A stretch of 64,000 bases of DNA from Rhodospirillales bacterium 70-18 (GCA_001899585.1 MKWE01000053.1:298015-362014), one strand, 5' to 3'; numbered from the stretch's first letter, positions 18,499-27,118 are shown. A program made the numbers and translations. The notes: generated by a model from the sequence alone, not told the origin.

Positions 18499-18921
18499 CT
18501 AATCATGCTCCGGCCGGCGCGTGCGCAGCCGCTTGATCCCCGCCCGCTGCGTCTTGACCTCCAGCCGCCGCAGTTGCGAGCCCCAGGTCGGCTTGGTCGC
18601 CCGGCGCTTCACCGGCGTCACCGCCGCCTTGCGGATCAGCGCCAGCAGGCTGTCCAGCGCGTCGGTCCGGTTGCGGTCCTGGCTGCGGAAGCGCTGGGCG
18701 GTCAGCACCAGCACTCCGTCATTGGTCAGCCGTGAGCCGGCCAGCCGCTCCAGCCGCGCGCGCACCTCCTCGGGCAGCGACGGCGAGCCGCGCACGTCGA
18801 AACGCAGCTGCACCGCCGTCGAGACCTTGTTCACGTTCTGCCCGCCGGGACCGGAGGCGCGGATGAAGCTCTCCTCCAGTTCCCGCTCGTCCAGGCTGAT
18901 GCTGGGAGTGACGTAGATCAG
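18499..18921 (-). CDS. arfB: peptide-release rescue factor ArfB, probable CTG start
   Basis: ArfB hydrolyses peptidyl-tRNA on stalled ribosomes. The protein shows the catalytic GGQ (residues 26-28 of a 140-residue product) in RASGPGGQNVNKVSTAVQL and the family's basic C-terminal tail (KRRATKPTWGSQLRR..) that enters the mRNA channel. No ATG, GTG or TTG exists in frame between the upstream TGA (18937-18939) and the GGQ. The best start is the CTG at 18919-18921, giving (M)IYVTPSISLDE, which matches the short family N-terminus. The preceding stop belongs to the SDR gene in the same frame, 15 nt away. Alternatives are another near-cognate start, readthrough of the TGA, or sequence error. Confidence 0.85.
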   Translation of the reverse strand: MIYVTPSISLDERELEESFIRASGPGGQNVNKVSTAVQLRFDVRGSPSLPEEVRARLERLAGSRLTNDGVLVLTAQRFRSQDRNRTDALDSLLALIRKAAVTPVKRRATKPTWGSQLRRLEVKTQRAGIKRLRTRRPEHD

Positions 18922-18936
18922 GGTGCTGCTCGCCGT

Positions 18937-19737
18937 TCATTCATCGTCGTCTTTTACGGGCACGCCGCTGGTCACGCCACCGTCGATCACCATGGTCTGC
19001 CCGGTCATGAAGCTGCCGGCCGGCGAGGCCAGGAACACCGCGGCGCCGGCGATCTCGTCCGGCTCGCCGATGCGCTTGAGCGGGGTGTCGCGCGAGCGGC
19101 GCTTTTCCTTCACCGGGTCCTCCCACAGCGCGCGGGCGAAGTCGGTGCGGATCAGCCCGGGCGCGATGGCGTTGGCGCGGATGTTCTTCGGCCCCCACTC
19201 GGCCGCCAGGTTGCGCACCAGCTGCATATCCGCCGCCTTGGACACCGCATACACCCCCAGATGCGTCGAGCCGCGCAGCCCGCCGATCGAGGAGACGATG
19301 ATCAGCGAGCCGCCGCCGTGCCCGGCCATGCCCGGCGCCACCATGTTGCACAGCCAGAAATTGCTGCGCACGTTGTAGTCCATCACCCGGTCCCAGGCGT
19401 CGTCCGGCAGCGTGATCGACAGGCCGTAATGCGGGTTCACCGCGGCGTTGCACACCAGGATGTCGATCCTGCCCCATTTCGCGATTGTGGCGTCCACCAG
19501 CGCCTGCAATTCCTCCTTGCGGCCGATATTGCAGGTCTTGGTCATCGCTTCGCCGCCGGCCGCGATGATCCCCTGGGTCACCACGTCGCAGGCATCCTGC
19601 TTGCGGCTGGAGACCACCACCTTGGCGCCGTGCTGCGCCAGCCGCTGCGCGATGGCCCGCCCGATGCCCTTGCTGGCGCCGGTGACGATGGCGACCTTGC
19701 CGGTGAGGTCGAACAGGGATGCTTGCTGGTCGGGCAT
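18937..19737 (-). CDS. short-chain dehydrogenase/reductase
   Basis: This classical SDR has 266 residues, with TGASKGIGRA, CNAAVNP, Ser in VSSIGG, YAVSKAAD and a C-terminal TMVIDGGVTSG, the layout of 3-oxoacyl-ACP-reductase-like dehydrogenases. The start at 19737 has GGAGGAG about 6 nt upstream. It is followed in the same frame by arfB after only 15 nt. It is divergent from a second SDR gene across a gap that contains repeat copy 2. Substrate unknown. Confidence 0.85.
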   Translation of the reverse strand: MPDQQASLFDLTGKVAIVTGASKGIGRAIAQRLAQHGAKVVVSSRKQDACDVVTQGIIAAGGEAMTKTCNIGRKEELQALVDATIAKWGRIDILVCNAAVNPHYGLSITLPDDAWDRVMDYNVRSNFWLCNMVAPGMAGHGGGSLIIVSSIGGLRGSTHLGVYAVSKAADMQLVRNLAAEWGPKNIRANAIAPGLIRTDFARALWEDPVKEKRRSRDTPLKRIGEPDEIAGAAVFLASPAGSFMTGQTMVIDGGVTSGVPVKDDDE

Positions 19738-19802
19738 GGGTTTCTCCTCCGCTTCGTTGGCCGCAGGGTCGCGCATTCGTCACGCTGGCGCCAGGGAGGC
19801 AG

Positions 19803-19921
19803 GCATTCTTTTTGTGAACAAAAAGAAGCAAAAAAACTTTATTCGCTGGGGTCCCGGGCGGTGGGGGCAACGGGTAAAAGTTTTTTGGTCCCTTTTTCCA
19901 AAAAAGAACTGCTTCCTTCCC
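19803..19921. repeat. paired inverted-repeat element, copy 2
   Basis: Same design and orientation as copy 1: a TTCTTTTTGT/ACAAAAAGAA hairpin, CAAAAAAACTTTATTCGCTGG, a GC-rich spacer, then CAACGGGTAAAAGTTTTTTGG and a second hairpin ending in GCTTCCTTCC. It lies in the 246-nt gap between two divergent SDR genes, so it sits where their promoters must be. Confidence 0.85.
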
Positions 19922-19983
19922 GCCTTCTAACGACACCGAACATGCTCTAGCGTCAGCCTGTTTTCGGCACGAGGAGAGACGGG

Positions 19984-20730
19984 ATGCGTCTGCAGGGCAA
20001 GGTCGCGGTGGTCACCGGCGCGGGCGGCGGGTTTGGCGAGGGGATCGCCCGGCTGTTCGCCGCCCAGGGCGCGAAGGTGGTGGTGGCCGACCTCGACGGC
20101 GATGCAGCGGCGCGGGTGGCCGGCGAGATCGGCGCGACGCCGTTGCAGGGCGACGTGAGCCAGGGCGCCGATGTGCAGGCGATGGTGGACGCCGCGGTGA
20201 AGGCCCATGGCGGGCTGGACATCGTGGTCAACAACGCCGGAACCACGCATCGCAACCAGCCGATGCTGGGGGTGGACGAGGCGACGTTCGACCGGGTGTA
20301 CGCGGTGAACGTGAAGTCGATCTACTGGATGGCGCAATCGGCGGTGCCGGTGCTGCGGGCGCAGGGGCGCGGCGGCTCGATCATCAATATCAGCAGCACC
20401 GCCGGCATCCGCCCGCGGCCCGGCCTGGTATGGTACAACGGCACCAAGGGGGCGGTGAACACCATGACCCAGTGCATGGCCATCGAACTGGCGCCGGACA
20501 ATATCCGGGTGAACGCGATCTGCCCGGTGCTGGGGGCGACCGGGCTGACCGAGCTGTTCATGGGCCAGCCCAACTCGCCGGAGGTGCAGCAGCGTTTCCT
20601 GTCCAGCATTCCGCTGGGGCGGATGAGCACGCCGGCCGATATCGCCAATGCCTGCCTGTGGCTGGCCGAGGACAGTTCCAGCTTCATCACCGGGGTGCTG
20701 CTGCCGGTGGATGGCGGGCGGGTCGCTTGA
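19984..20730 (+). CDS. short-chain dehydrogenase/reductase
   Basis: This 248-residue SDR has TGAGGGFGEG for the cofactor, NNAGTTH, ISSTAGI and YNGTKGAV, and a C-terminal LLPVDGGRVA. It resembles glucose/ribitol-type SDRs by eye, but the substrate is unknown. Its TGA overlaps the TTG start of pdxY, so the two are one transcript. Divergent from the preceding SDR. Confidence 0.85.
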   Translation: MRLQGKVAVVTGAGGGFGEGIARLFAAQGAKVVVADLDGDAAARVAGEIGATPLQGDVSQGADVQAMVDAAVKAHGGLDIVVNNAGTTHRNQPMLGVDEATFDRVYAVNVKSIYWMAQSAVPVLRAQGRGGSIINISSTAGIRPRPGLVWYNGTKGAVNTMTQCMAIELAPDNIRVNAICPVLGATGLTELFMGQPNSPEVQQRFLSSIPLGRMSTPADIANACLWLAEDSSSFITGVLLPVDGGRVA

Positions 20731-21587
20731 ACATCCTGTCGATCCAGTCCTGGGTGGCCTATGGCCATGTCGGCAACGCCTCGGCGGCCTTTCCGCTGCA
20801 GCGGCTGGGGGCGGAGGTGTGGGCCGTGAACACGGTGCAGTTCTCCAACCACACCGGCTATGGCCACTGGACCGGCGACGTGTTCACCGGCGAGCAGGTG
20901 GGCCGGGTGATCGCCGGGATCGAGGCGCGCGGGGCGTTCGCGCGGTGCGACGCGGTGCTGTCGGGCTATATGGGCGACCAGGGCATCGGCGCGGCGATCC
21001 TGGATGCGGTGGCCCGGGTGAAGGCGGCCAATCCGGCGGCGCTGTATTGCTGCGACCCGGTGATCGGCGACGACGACACCGGCGACTATGTGCGCGCCGG
21101 CATCCCCGAATTGCTGCGCGACCATGCGCTGGCGGTGGCCGACATCATCACCCCGAACCGCTTCGAGGTGCAGCGGCTGACCGGACAGGACTGTGCCACG
21201 CTGGACGGGGCGAAGGCGGCGATCGTCCGCCTGCAGGCGATGATGGCGCCCGCCGGGCCGCGCTGCGTGCTGATCACCAGCCTGCGCACCGACGACACGC
21301 CGGCCGAGGCGATCGACATGCTGGTGGGTGAGGGCGGGGCGTTCCATCGCCTGCGCACGCCGCTGCATCCGCTGTCGATCAACGGCGCGGGGGATGCGAT
21401 CGCCGCGCTGTTCCTGTTCCACCGGCTGCGCAGCGGCAGCGCCGTGGTGGCGTTGCAGGAGGCGGGCAGCGCCATCCACGGGCTGCTGGCGCGCACGGCC
21501 GTCGCAGGCTCGCGGGAGATATTGACGGTGGCGGCGCAGGAGGAGTTCGTGAACCCTTCATCGCGGTTCGTGGCGGCGGCATGTTAA
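20727..21587 (+). CDS. pdxY: pyridoxal kinase
   Basis: PdxY phosphorylates pyridoxal in the B6 salvage pathway. The 286-residue product starts (M)NILSIQSWVAYGHVGNAS and shows the ribokinase-like family features: FSNHTGYGHWTG, DPVIGDDDTG, DIITPNRFE and the catalytic NGAGDA near residue 225. The only suitable start is a TTG at 20727 overlapping the SDR stop (TTGA), because the conserved N-terminus begins exactly there. Length is normal. A repeat element follows the stop. Confidence 0.9.
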   Translation: MNILSIQSWVAYGHVGNASAAFPLQRLGAEVWAVNTVQFSNHTGYGHWTGDVFTGEQVGRVIAGIEARGAFARCDAVLSGYMGDQGIGAAILDAVARVKAANPAALYCCDPVIGDDDTGDYVRAGIPELLRDHALAVADIITPNRFEVQRLTGQDCATLDGAKAAIVRLQAMMAPAGPRCVLITSLRTDDTPAEAIDMLVGEGGAFHRLRTPLHPLSINGAGDAIAALFLFHRLRSGSAVVALQEAGSAIHGLLARTAVAGSREILTVAAQEEFVNPSSRFVAAAC

Positions 21588-21588
21588 A

Positions 21589-21724
21589 GGAAGGAAGGGG
21601 TTCTTTTTTGAAAAAAAGAACCAAAAAACGTTTGTTCACTTTGGCGCCGCGCGTTGGTTCAGGCCAAGCGAATAAAGTTTTTTTGTTTCTTTTTTTTCAA
21701 AAAAAGAAACCCTTTTCTTCCTTT
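21589..21724. repeat. paired inverted-repeat element, copy 3
   Basis: It starts GGAAGGAAGGGG, with a TTCTTTTTTGAAAAAAAGAA hairpin and CCAAAAAACGTTTGTTCACTTTGG. After a GC-rich spacer it returns as CCAAGCGAATAAAGTTTTTTTG and a TTTCTTTTTTT/AAAAAAAGAAA hairpin ending CTTTTCTTCC. It lies between pdxY and the ABC exporter, both on the + strand, starting 1 nt after the pdxY stop. Confidence 0.85.
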
Positions 21725-21735
21725 GAGTACGGCCA

Positions 21736-23514
21736 ATGATGGGCTTCACCGCCGTCTACCGCCGCAGCCTGGCCATGCTGGGCCGCGACCTGCGCCTGGC
21801 GGCCGCGCTGAGTGTGGCGAACCTGCTGGTGGCGGGGCTGCAATTCCTCGATCCGCTGCTGTTCGGCCAGGTGATCGGGCTGCTGGCCCGCGCCTCCAGC
21901 ATGGACAAGGCCGTGCTGTGGGCGGAGGCGGCGCGGCTGCTGGGCATCTGGGGGGTGGTCGGGCTGCTGGGGATCGTCGCCAATATCGTCGCGGCCTTGC
22001 ATTCCGAGCGCCTGGCGCACCGCAACCGGCTGGCGGCGATGAGCCGGTTTTTCGCCCATGTGCTGACCCTGCCCCCCAGCTTCCATGGCGACGCGCAGAC
22101 CGGGCGGCTGATGAAGACCATGCTGTCCGGGGCGGATTCGCTGTTCTGGCTGTGGCTGTCGTTTTTCCGCGACCAGCTTTCCACCTTCGTCGCCGTGCTG
22201 GTGCTGCTGCCGCTGACGCTGTTCATGAACTGGCGGCTGGCGCTGGCGCTGATCGTGCTGGTGGTGCTGTTCTGCACGCTGACGCTGCTGGTGATCCGGC
22301 GCACTGAGGCGGGGCAGGAGCGGGCGCAGCACTGGCAGATCCAGCTTGCCGGCAGCGCGCAGGACGTGCTGGCGAACGTGACGGTGATGCAGTCCTTCAC
22401 CCGCATGGCCGCCGAGACCAGCCGGTTCGGCGACATCGTGCAGCAGGTGATCGCCCACCAGTTCCCGATCCTGAACTGGTGGGCGGTGGTGAACGTGATG
22501 ACGCGGGCCGCCAGCACGGTGGCGGTGATCGCCATCGTGCTGATCGGCACGGTGCTGAACCTGCAGGGCCAGGCCAGCGTGAGCGAGATCGTCACCTTCA
22601 TGGGGCTGGCCGGGATGCTGATCGGGCGGCTGGACGGGGCGATGAGCTTCACCGCGCGGCTGTTTTTCGAGGTGCCGGGGCTGCGGGCGTTCTTCGCGGT
22701 GCTGGATGCGAAAAGCTCGGTGCCCGAGCGGGCGGATGCGGGCGCGCTGGCGCCGGGGCCGGACGGGCGCAGCGGCGAGGTGGTGTTCGAGGAGGTCGGC
22801 TTCGCCTATCCGGGCGGGCCGCCGATCCTGGACGGGGTGTCGTTCACCGCGCGGCCGGGCATGGCGGTGGCGCTGGTGGGGCAGACCGGGGCCGGCAAGT
22901 CCACCGCCATGGCGCTGCTGCAACGCGCCTGGGACCCCGACCGGGGGCGGGTGATGATCGACGGCCAGGACATTCGCGACGTGACGCTGGAGAGCCTGCG
23001 CCGGGCGATCGGCGTGGTGTTCCAGGAAAGCATGCTGCTGAACCGTTCGATCCGCGACAACCTGCTGATCGGCAACCCGAATGCCACCGCCGAGGAGCTT
23101 GAGAAGGCCTGCCGGATGGCCGATGCGCACGAGTTCATCATCCGCCAGCCGCAGGGCTACGAGACGATGGTGGGCGAGCGCGGCAGCACGCTGTCGGGCG
23201 GGCAGCGGCAGCGCCTGGCGATCGCGCGGGCGCTGCTGAAGGACCCGCCGATCCTGATCCTGGACGAGGCGACCAGCGCGCTGGACGCGGCGACCGAGGC
23301 GCGGGTGTCGCGCGCGCTGAAGGCGCTGATGGCGGGGCGGACGACGTTCATCATCGCCCACCGGCTCTCGACCGTGCGCGATGCCGACGAGATCCTGGTG
23401 TTCGACGGCGGGCGGATCGTGGAGCGCGGCAGTTTCGACGCGCTGCTGGCCCAGGGCGGGCGGTTCGCGGAACTGGTGGCGACGCAGCTGGCGCCGGCGG
23501 CGGCGGTGCCGTAG
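21736..23514 (+). CDS. ndvA: ABC exporter, NdvA-like beta-1,2-glucan type
   Basis: This 592-residue half-transporter fuses an N-terminal six-helix membrane domain (about 1-320) with a C-terminal ATPase: Walker A GQTGAGKST, Q-loop VFQES, signature LSGGQRQR, Walker B ILILDEATSALD, H-loop AHRLS. The membrane domain (PLLFGQVIGLL, RLAHRNRL, LWLSFFRDQLST, GRLDGAMSFTARLFFE) closely recalls NdvA/ChvA exporters of cyclic beta-1,2-glucan in alphaproteobacteria; that substrate is inferred from family resemblance. It is flanked upstream by repeat copy 3. No glucan synthase gene is nearby. Confidence 0.75.
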   Translation: MMGFTAVYRRSLAMLGRDLRLAAALSVANLLVAGLQFLDPLLFGQVIGLLARASSMDKAVLWAEAARLLGIWGVVGLLGIVANIVAALHSERLAHRNRLAAMSRFFAHVLTLPPSFHGDAQTGRLMKTMLSGADSLFWLWLSFFRDQLSTFVAVLVLLPLTLFMNWRLALALIVLVVLFCTLTLLVIRRTEAGQERAQHWQIQLAGSAQDVLANVTVMQSFTRMAAETSRFGDIVQQVIAHQFPILNWWAVVNVMTRAASTVAVIAIVLIGTVLNLQGQASVSEIVTFMGLAGMLIGRLDGAMSFTARLFFEVPGLRAFFAVLDAKSSVPERADAGALAPGPDGRSGEVVFEEVGFAYPGGPPILDGVSFTARPGMAVALVGQTGAGKSTAMALLQRAWDPDRGRVMIDGQDIRDVTLESLRRAIGVVFQESMLLNRSIRDNLLIGNPNATAEELEKACRMADAHEFIIRQPQGYETMVGERGSTLSGGQRQRLAIARALLKDPPILILDEATSALDAATEARVSRALKALMAGRTTFIIAHRLSTVRDADEILVFDGGRIVERGSFDALLAQGGRFAELVATQLAPAAAVP

Positions 23515-23673
23515 CCGGACGATTGTGCACCGCACACCCAGATTTTGCGCGGCATGGTTGTGCTGGCGTATGGTCCATCCCTGTTGATCGGCCCGGCGAT
23601 CCCTGCCGGGCGGTCGTGCAGGCGGGCGTGCCCGTCCCTGCTGGCCCATCCTCGCTGGAGGGGACAAAGGCCG

Positions 23674-23693
23674 CTCCCGCCTCGAACCGGGAG
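23674..23693 (+). promoter_or_regulatory. hairpin overlapping the CBS gene ribosome-binding site
   Basis: CTCCCG (23674-23679) can pair with CGGGAG (23688-23693), which forms the first half of the GGGAGGAG ribosome-binding sequence of the gene at 23704. A second small hairpin (GCCCGGC/GCCGGGC at 23591-23611) lies upstream in the same leader. Folding could mask the ribosome site; regulation is a guess. Confidence 0.3.
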
Positions 23694-23703
23694 GAGCCGA
23701 CCG

Positions 23704-24138
23704 ATGACTGTCGCCGCGATCCTGAAGCACAAGGGCCATGATGTCGCCGCCGTGCGGCCGACCGAGACCGTCGCCGAGGTGGCGAAGCTGCTGTCGAGCC
23801 GGCGGATCGGCGCCGTGCTGGTGCGCGATGCCGCCGACCAGCTGCTGGGCATCGTCAGCGAGCGCGACATCGTGCGTGCGCTCGCCAATAACGGGGCCAC
23901 CACGCTGAGCATGACGGCGGGGCAGCTGATGACGCGGGCGCTGACCACCGCGACGCCCGCGACCACGGTGAACCAGGCGATGACGCTGATGACCGCCGGG
24001 CGGTTCCGCCACATGCCGGTGCTGGACGGCGGACGGGTGGTGGGCATCATCAGCATCGGCGACGTGGTGAAGTCGCGCATCCTGCAGCAGGAGCAGGAGG
24101 TGGACAGCCTGAAGGCGTATGTGACCGGGGCGGCCTGA
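23704..24138 (+). CDS. CBS-pair domain protein
   Basis: This 144-residue cytoplasmic protein is made only of two CBS motifs: residues about 5-65 (VRPTETVAEVAKLLSSRRIGAVL cut here, GIVSERDIVRAL) and about 75-130 (MTAGRFRHMPVLDGGRVVG, GIISIGDVVK). Such stand-alone CBS proteins bind adenine nucleotides and modulate other enzymes; the partner is unknown. The ATG at 23704 is preceded by GGGAGGAG. It is convergent with the lipoprotein gene, only 4 nt apart. Confidence 0.85.
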   Translation: MTVAAILKHKGHDVAAVRPTETVAEVAKLLSSRRIGAVLVRDAADQLLGIVSERDIVRALANNGATTLSMTAGQLMTRALTTATPATTVNQAMTLMTAGRFRHMPVLDGGRVVGIISIGDVVKSRILQQEQEVDSLKAYVTGAA

Positions 24139-24142
24139 GGCC

Positions 24143-24541
24143 TCAGGAGGAGGGGGCGGTCAGCGGTTCGCTGGTCACCGGGGGCGCGCCCTGGGCCGGC
24201 ACATAGGCGGGGCCCGGCTGCGGCGGCCCCGGCGGGCGGTATTGCGGGTCGTGCGACAGGTGGGGCGCCGTCGCGTCGGCCTGGGCGACGGGGGCGTTCT
24301 GGTCGCGCCAGACCGGCTTGCCGAGGTCGATCTGATCCTGGGTGGTGGTGCCGCCGGCCACCGCGCCCACGCCGGCGCCGATCGCCGCCCCCAGGCCGAT
24401 GCCGATCGGCCCGCCCAGCACGCCGATCATCGCGCCGGTGCCGGCGCCCGTGCCTGCGCCGGTGCTGACGCGGGAGAACTGGTCGCCGCCGCAACCGGCC
24501 AGGAGCGGCAGGGTGGCGGCCAGCAGGATGAGGGGTCGCAT
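24143..24541 (-). CDS. glycine-zipper lipoprotein
   Basis: This 132-residue protein has a lipobox (LPLLAGC) at residues about 11-17, so it is probably lipidated. It has a glycine-zipper stretch (GAGTGAGTGAMIGVLGGPIG, then GLGAAIGAGVGAVAGG), which often spans or inserts into membranes, and a Pro-rich C-terminus. AAGGAGA precedes the ATG at 24541. Homologues are structural envelope proteins of unknown role. Divergent from the deacetylase gene. Confidence 0.75.
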   Translation of the reverse strand: MRPLILLAATLPLLAGCGGDQFSRVSTGAGTGAGTGAMIGVLGGPIGIGLGAAIGAGVGAVAGGTTTQDQIDLGKPVWRDQNAPVAQADATAPHLSHDPQYRPPGPPQPGPAYVPAQGAPPVTSEPLTAPSS

Positions 24542-24734
24542 GTTGGTCTCCTTTGGCAGCGGCGGTTGGCGTTCACCGGCCCAGTTTCGCAGGCAAACAT
24601 GGCGCTTGTATGCCACTTTGCGGGCGGTTGTGGTAAACAACTTTCAAGACACACCGTAGAATATTGTTTTGTCTACCAATTCCCATGGCGGCGCCGGTGT
24701 TCTAGGCTGGCCTGACACAGCAGGAGGCCGCGCG

Positions 24735-25649
24735 GTGCATCCCGACCCCATCCCGTATTCGCCGATCCGCCACCGGCCGCGGCTTTCCTGGCCGAACGGC
24801 GCGCGGGTGGCGCTGTGGGTCTGCCCGAACATCGAGCATTACGAGTTCCTGCCGAAGTTCCAGCGCACCCGCGACCCTTGGCCGCGCAGCCCGGCGCCGG
24901 ATGTGCTGGGCTACTCCATCCGCGACTACGGCAACCGGGTGGGGCTGTGGCGGTTGTTCGAGGCGACCGACGCGCTGGGGCTGCGCTGCACCGTCAGCCT
25001 GTCGATGGCGGTGCTGCAGCATTATCCGGCGATCCTGGAGGCGATGGAGCGGCGCGGCTGGGAGTACATGTCGCACGGCATCTACAACACCCGCTACCAC
25101 TGGGATTTCACCGCGGCGGAGGAGCGGGCGGCGATGCTGGAGAGCCGCGAGATCCACCGTGCGCTGACCGGGCGGGAGCAGCGCGGCTGGTTCAGCCCGG
25201 CGATCACCAACACGCTGAACACGTTCGACCTGGCCGCCGAAACCGGGTTCGACTATTGCTGCGACCTGTATCACGACGACCAGCCCTTCCCGGTGCGCAC
25301 CAAGACCGGCGACCTGATCACCGTGCCCTATACGGTGGACCTGAATGATGTGATCGTGTGGCGGCGGGGCGAGGAGATCGAGAGCTTCGCGCGACAGATC
25401 CGCGACCATTTCGACACCGTGTACGCCGAGGGCGCCGAGCAGGGGCGGGTGATGTGCATCGCGCTGCATCCGTTCTGGGTGGGGCAGCCGCACCGCATCC
25501 GCGGGTTCCAGCGGGTGATGGAGTATATCCTGTCGCATCCCGGCGTATGGTGCGCCACCGCCGCCGAGATCGCCGACCATTACCGTGCCAATCATCTGGC
25601 CGCCGTCGAGGCGCATCTGGCGGCGCGGGAGGCGATCCATGGCCGATGA
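24735..25649 (+). CDS. NodB-like polysaccharide deacetylase family hydrolase (copy 1)
   Basis: This 304-residue member of the NodB/CDA1 fold resembles the PuuE (allantoinase-like) branch: NIEHYEF at the first strand, the metal pair SHGIYNTRYH (His114, His122), GWFSPAITNT and LHPFWVGQPHRI. The start is a GTG at 24735 with AGGAGG 7 nt upstream. No signal peptide, so it is cytoplasmic and probably acts on a small amide rather than on polymer. Its 3' end overlaps the next gene, a paralogue, by 11 nt. Confidence 0.75.
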   Translation: MHPDPIPYSPIRHRPRLSWPNGARVALWVCPNIEHYEFLPKFQRTRDPWPRSPAPDVLGYSIRDYGNRVGLWRLFEATDALGLRCTVSLSMAVLQHYPAILEAMERRGWEYMSHGIYNTRYHWDFTAAEERAAMLESREIHRALTGREQRGWFSPAITNTLNTFDLAAETGFDYCCDLYHDDQPFPVRTKTGDLITVPYTVDLNDVIVWRRGEEIESFARQIRDHFDTVYAEGAEQGRVMCIALHPFWVGQPHRIRGFQRVMEYILSHPGVWCATAAEIADHYRANHLAAVEAHLAAREAIHGR

Positions 25650-26580
25650 GCCCCGCGTGGCGCCGCCCGCCGCCATCCCCCCGGTGGGGGAGGCGCGGCC
25701 GGCCGGCATGGACCACGCGCTGTATCCGTTCCGCACCCTGGCGGAGGGGCCACGCATCGCCTGGCCGCAGGGCGGGCGCATCGCCTTCAGCGTGACGCTG
25801 ATGCTGGAAGCGCGGCAGACGGTGCCGCCGCCCGGCGCCAGCCGCGACCCGCGCATCGTCTCGCCGCTGGGCAATTTCAGCCCGGACTGGCTGACCTGGA
25901 GCCAGCACGAATACGGCAACCGCGTCGGCATCTTCCGTGTGCTGGACGTGCTGGACCGCTTCGGCGTGGTGCCCAACGTGGCGCTGGGCGCGGCGGCGGC
26001 GGGGCGCTACCCCGAGCTGGTGGACGAGTGCGCCCGCCGCGGCGCCACCTTCCTGGCGCACGGCACCTGGGCGACCGAGCGCATCACCAGCCGCATGACG
26101 CTGGCCGAGGAGCGCGCCCACATCGCCGCCAGCCGCGACGCGGTGGCGCGCGCCACCGGGCGGGCGCCGGCCGGCTGGTGCGGCCAGGATTTCAACGAGA
26201 GCGTGGACACGCCGGGGCTGCTGGCTGAGGCGGGGTTCTACTACACGATCGACTGGAGCAACGACGACCGGCCATACCTGTTCGCGCCGGGCGGCCTGCT
26301 CAGCCTGCCGGCGCAATCGGAATGGAACGACCTGGAATGTATGTGGCTGCGCCGGGTGGCGCCGCAGGACTGGGCGGCGTCGATCGCCGAGGGCTTCGCG
26401 GTGCTGCATGAGGAGGGCGGCGCGGTGTTCCACCTGGCGCTGCACCCGTGGATCTGCGGCCAGGCGCACCGCATCCGCTACCTGTCGGACGCGCTGGCGC
26501 GGGTGCTGGGGCGCGGACAGGTGTGGCGGGCCGGGCTGGATGCGGTGGCGCAGGCCGCGCGGAACAAATTGCGTGCGTGA
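25639..26580 (+). CDS. NodB-like deacetylase family protein (copy 2)
   Basis: This 313-residue paralogue of the preceding gene shares the YGNRVG helix, the AHG strand, GWCGQDFNES and LHPWICGQAHRI. The second metal-binding His of the HGxxxxxxxH pattern is missing: His141 is kept, but the equivalent of His122 in copy 1 is Ile149. It also lacks the Glu-His of the first strand. It may be a non-catalytic partner or use other ligands. The 11-nt overlap with copy 1 argues for co-translation, perhaps as a heteromer. Confidence 0.7.
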   Translation: MADEPRVAPPAAIPPVGEARPAGMDHALYPFRTLAEGPRIAWPQGGRIAFSVTLMLEARQTVPPPGASRDPRIVSPLGNFSPDWLTWSQHEYGNRVGIFRVLDVLDRFGVVPNVALGAAAAGRYPELVDECARRGATFLAHGTWATERITSRMTLAEERAHIAASRDAVARATGRAPAGWCGQDFNESVDTPGLLAEAGFYYTIDWSNDDRPYLFAPGGLLSLPAQSEWNDLECMWLRRVAPQDWAASIAEGFAVLHEEGGAVFHLALHPWICGQAHRIRYLSDALARVLGRGQVWRAGLDAVAQAARNKLRA

Positions 26581-26655
26581 CGACACCGCGGCGAACATGC
26601 TGACATGCGAAGGTGACCGCCGGCCCCCGCACCGCCCCCAGCAGGAGTGAGTCTC

Positions 26656-27114
26656 ATGGCCTTGCCCATCCAGATCAAGCCGCCGTCCTGGTTGCAGGAA
26701 TTCCAGGCCTTCATCATGCGCGGCAACGTGGTCGATCTCGCGGTCGGCATCATCATCGGCGCCGCCTTCACCGCCATCGTCGGCAGCCTGGTGAAGGACA
26801 TCTTCACCCCCATCATCGGCCTGCTGGTCGGTGGCATCGACTTCACCAACATCTTCATCACCCTCAAGGGCGACTCCAAACCGACGCTGGAGGCGGCCAA
26901 GGCGGCCGGGGCGGTGACACTGAACATCGGCCTGTTCCTGAACGCGGTGATCCAGTTCGTCATCGTCGGCTTCGCGGTGTTCTGGCTGGTGAAGGGCCTC
27001 AGCGCGCTCTACCGCAAGAAGGCCGAGGAGGCGCCGCCGCCGCCCCCACCGCCGCCGACCGAGCTGCTGCTGGCGGAAATCCGCGACCTGCTGAAGCAGC
27101 AGGCGGCGAAGTAG
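26656..27114 (+). CDS. mscL: large-conductance mechanosensitive channel
   Basis: MscL opens under membrane tension to release solutes during hypo-osmotic shock. The 152-residue protein has TM1 (NVVDLAVGIIIGAAFTAIVG) with the pore-lining Gly/Ala pattern, a periplasmic loop, TM2 (NAVIQFVIVGFAVFWLV) and the C-terminal bundle helix LLLAEIRDLLKQQ. A run of prolines (APPPPPPPPTE) links TM2 to that helix. The ATG at 26656 is preferred over a GTG at 26647. Confidence 0.93.
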   Translation: MALPIQIKPPSWLQEFQAFIMRGNVVDLAVGIIIGAAFTAIVGSLVKDIFTPIIGLLVGGIDFTNIFITLKGDSKPTLEAAKAAGAVTLNIGLFLNAVIQFVIVGFAVFWLVKGLSALYRKKAEEAPPPPPPPPTELLLAEIRDLLKQQAAK

Positions 27115-27118
27115 CGGC

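Noticed and set aside
18719-18940. A 73-codon minus-strand frame starting ATGAACGGCGAGC over arfB
   Set aside because: It is out of frame with the GGQ-containing ArfB sequence and resembles no family; it only happens to supply the ATG that arfB lacks.
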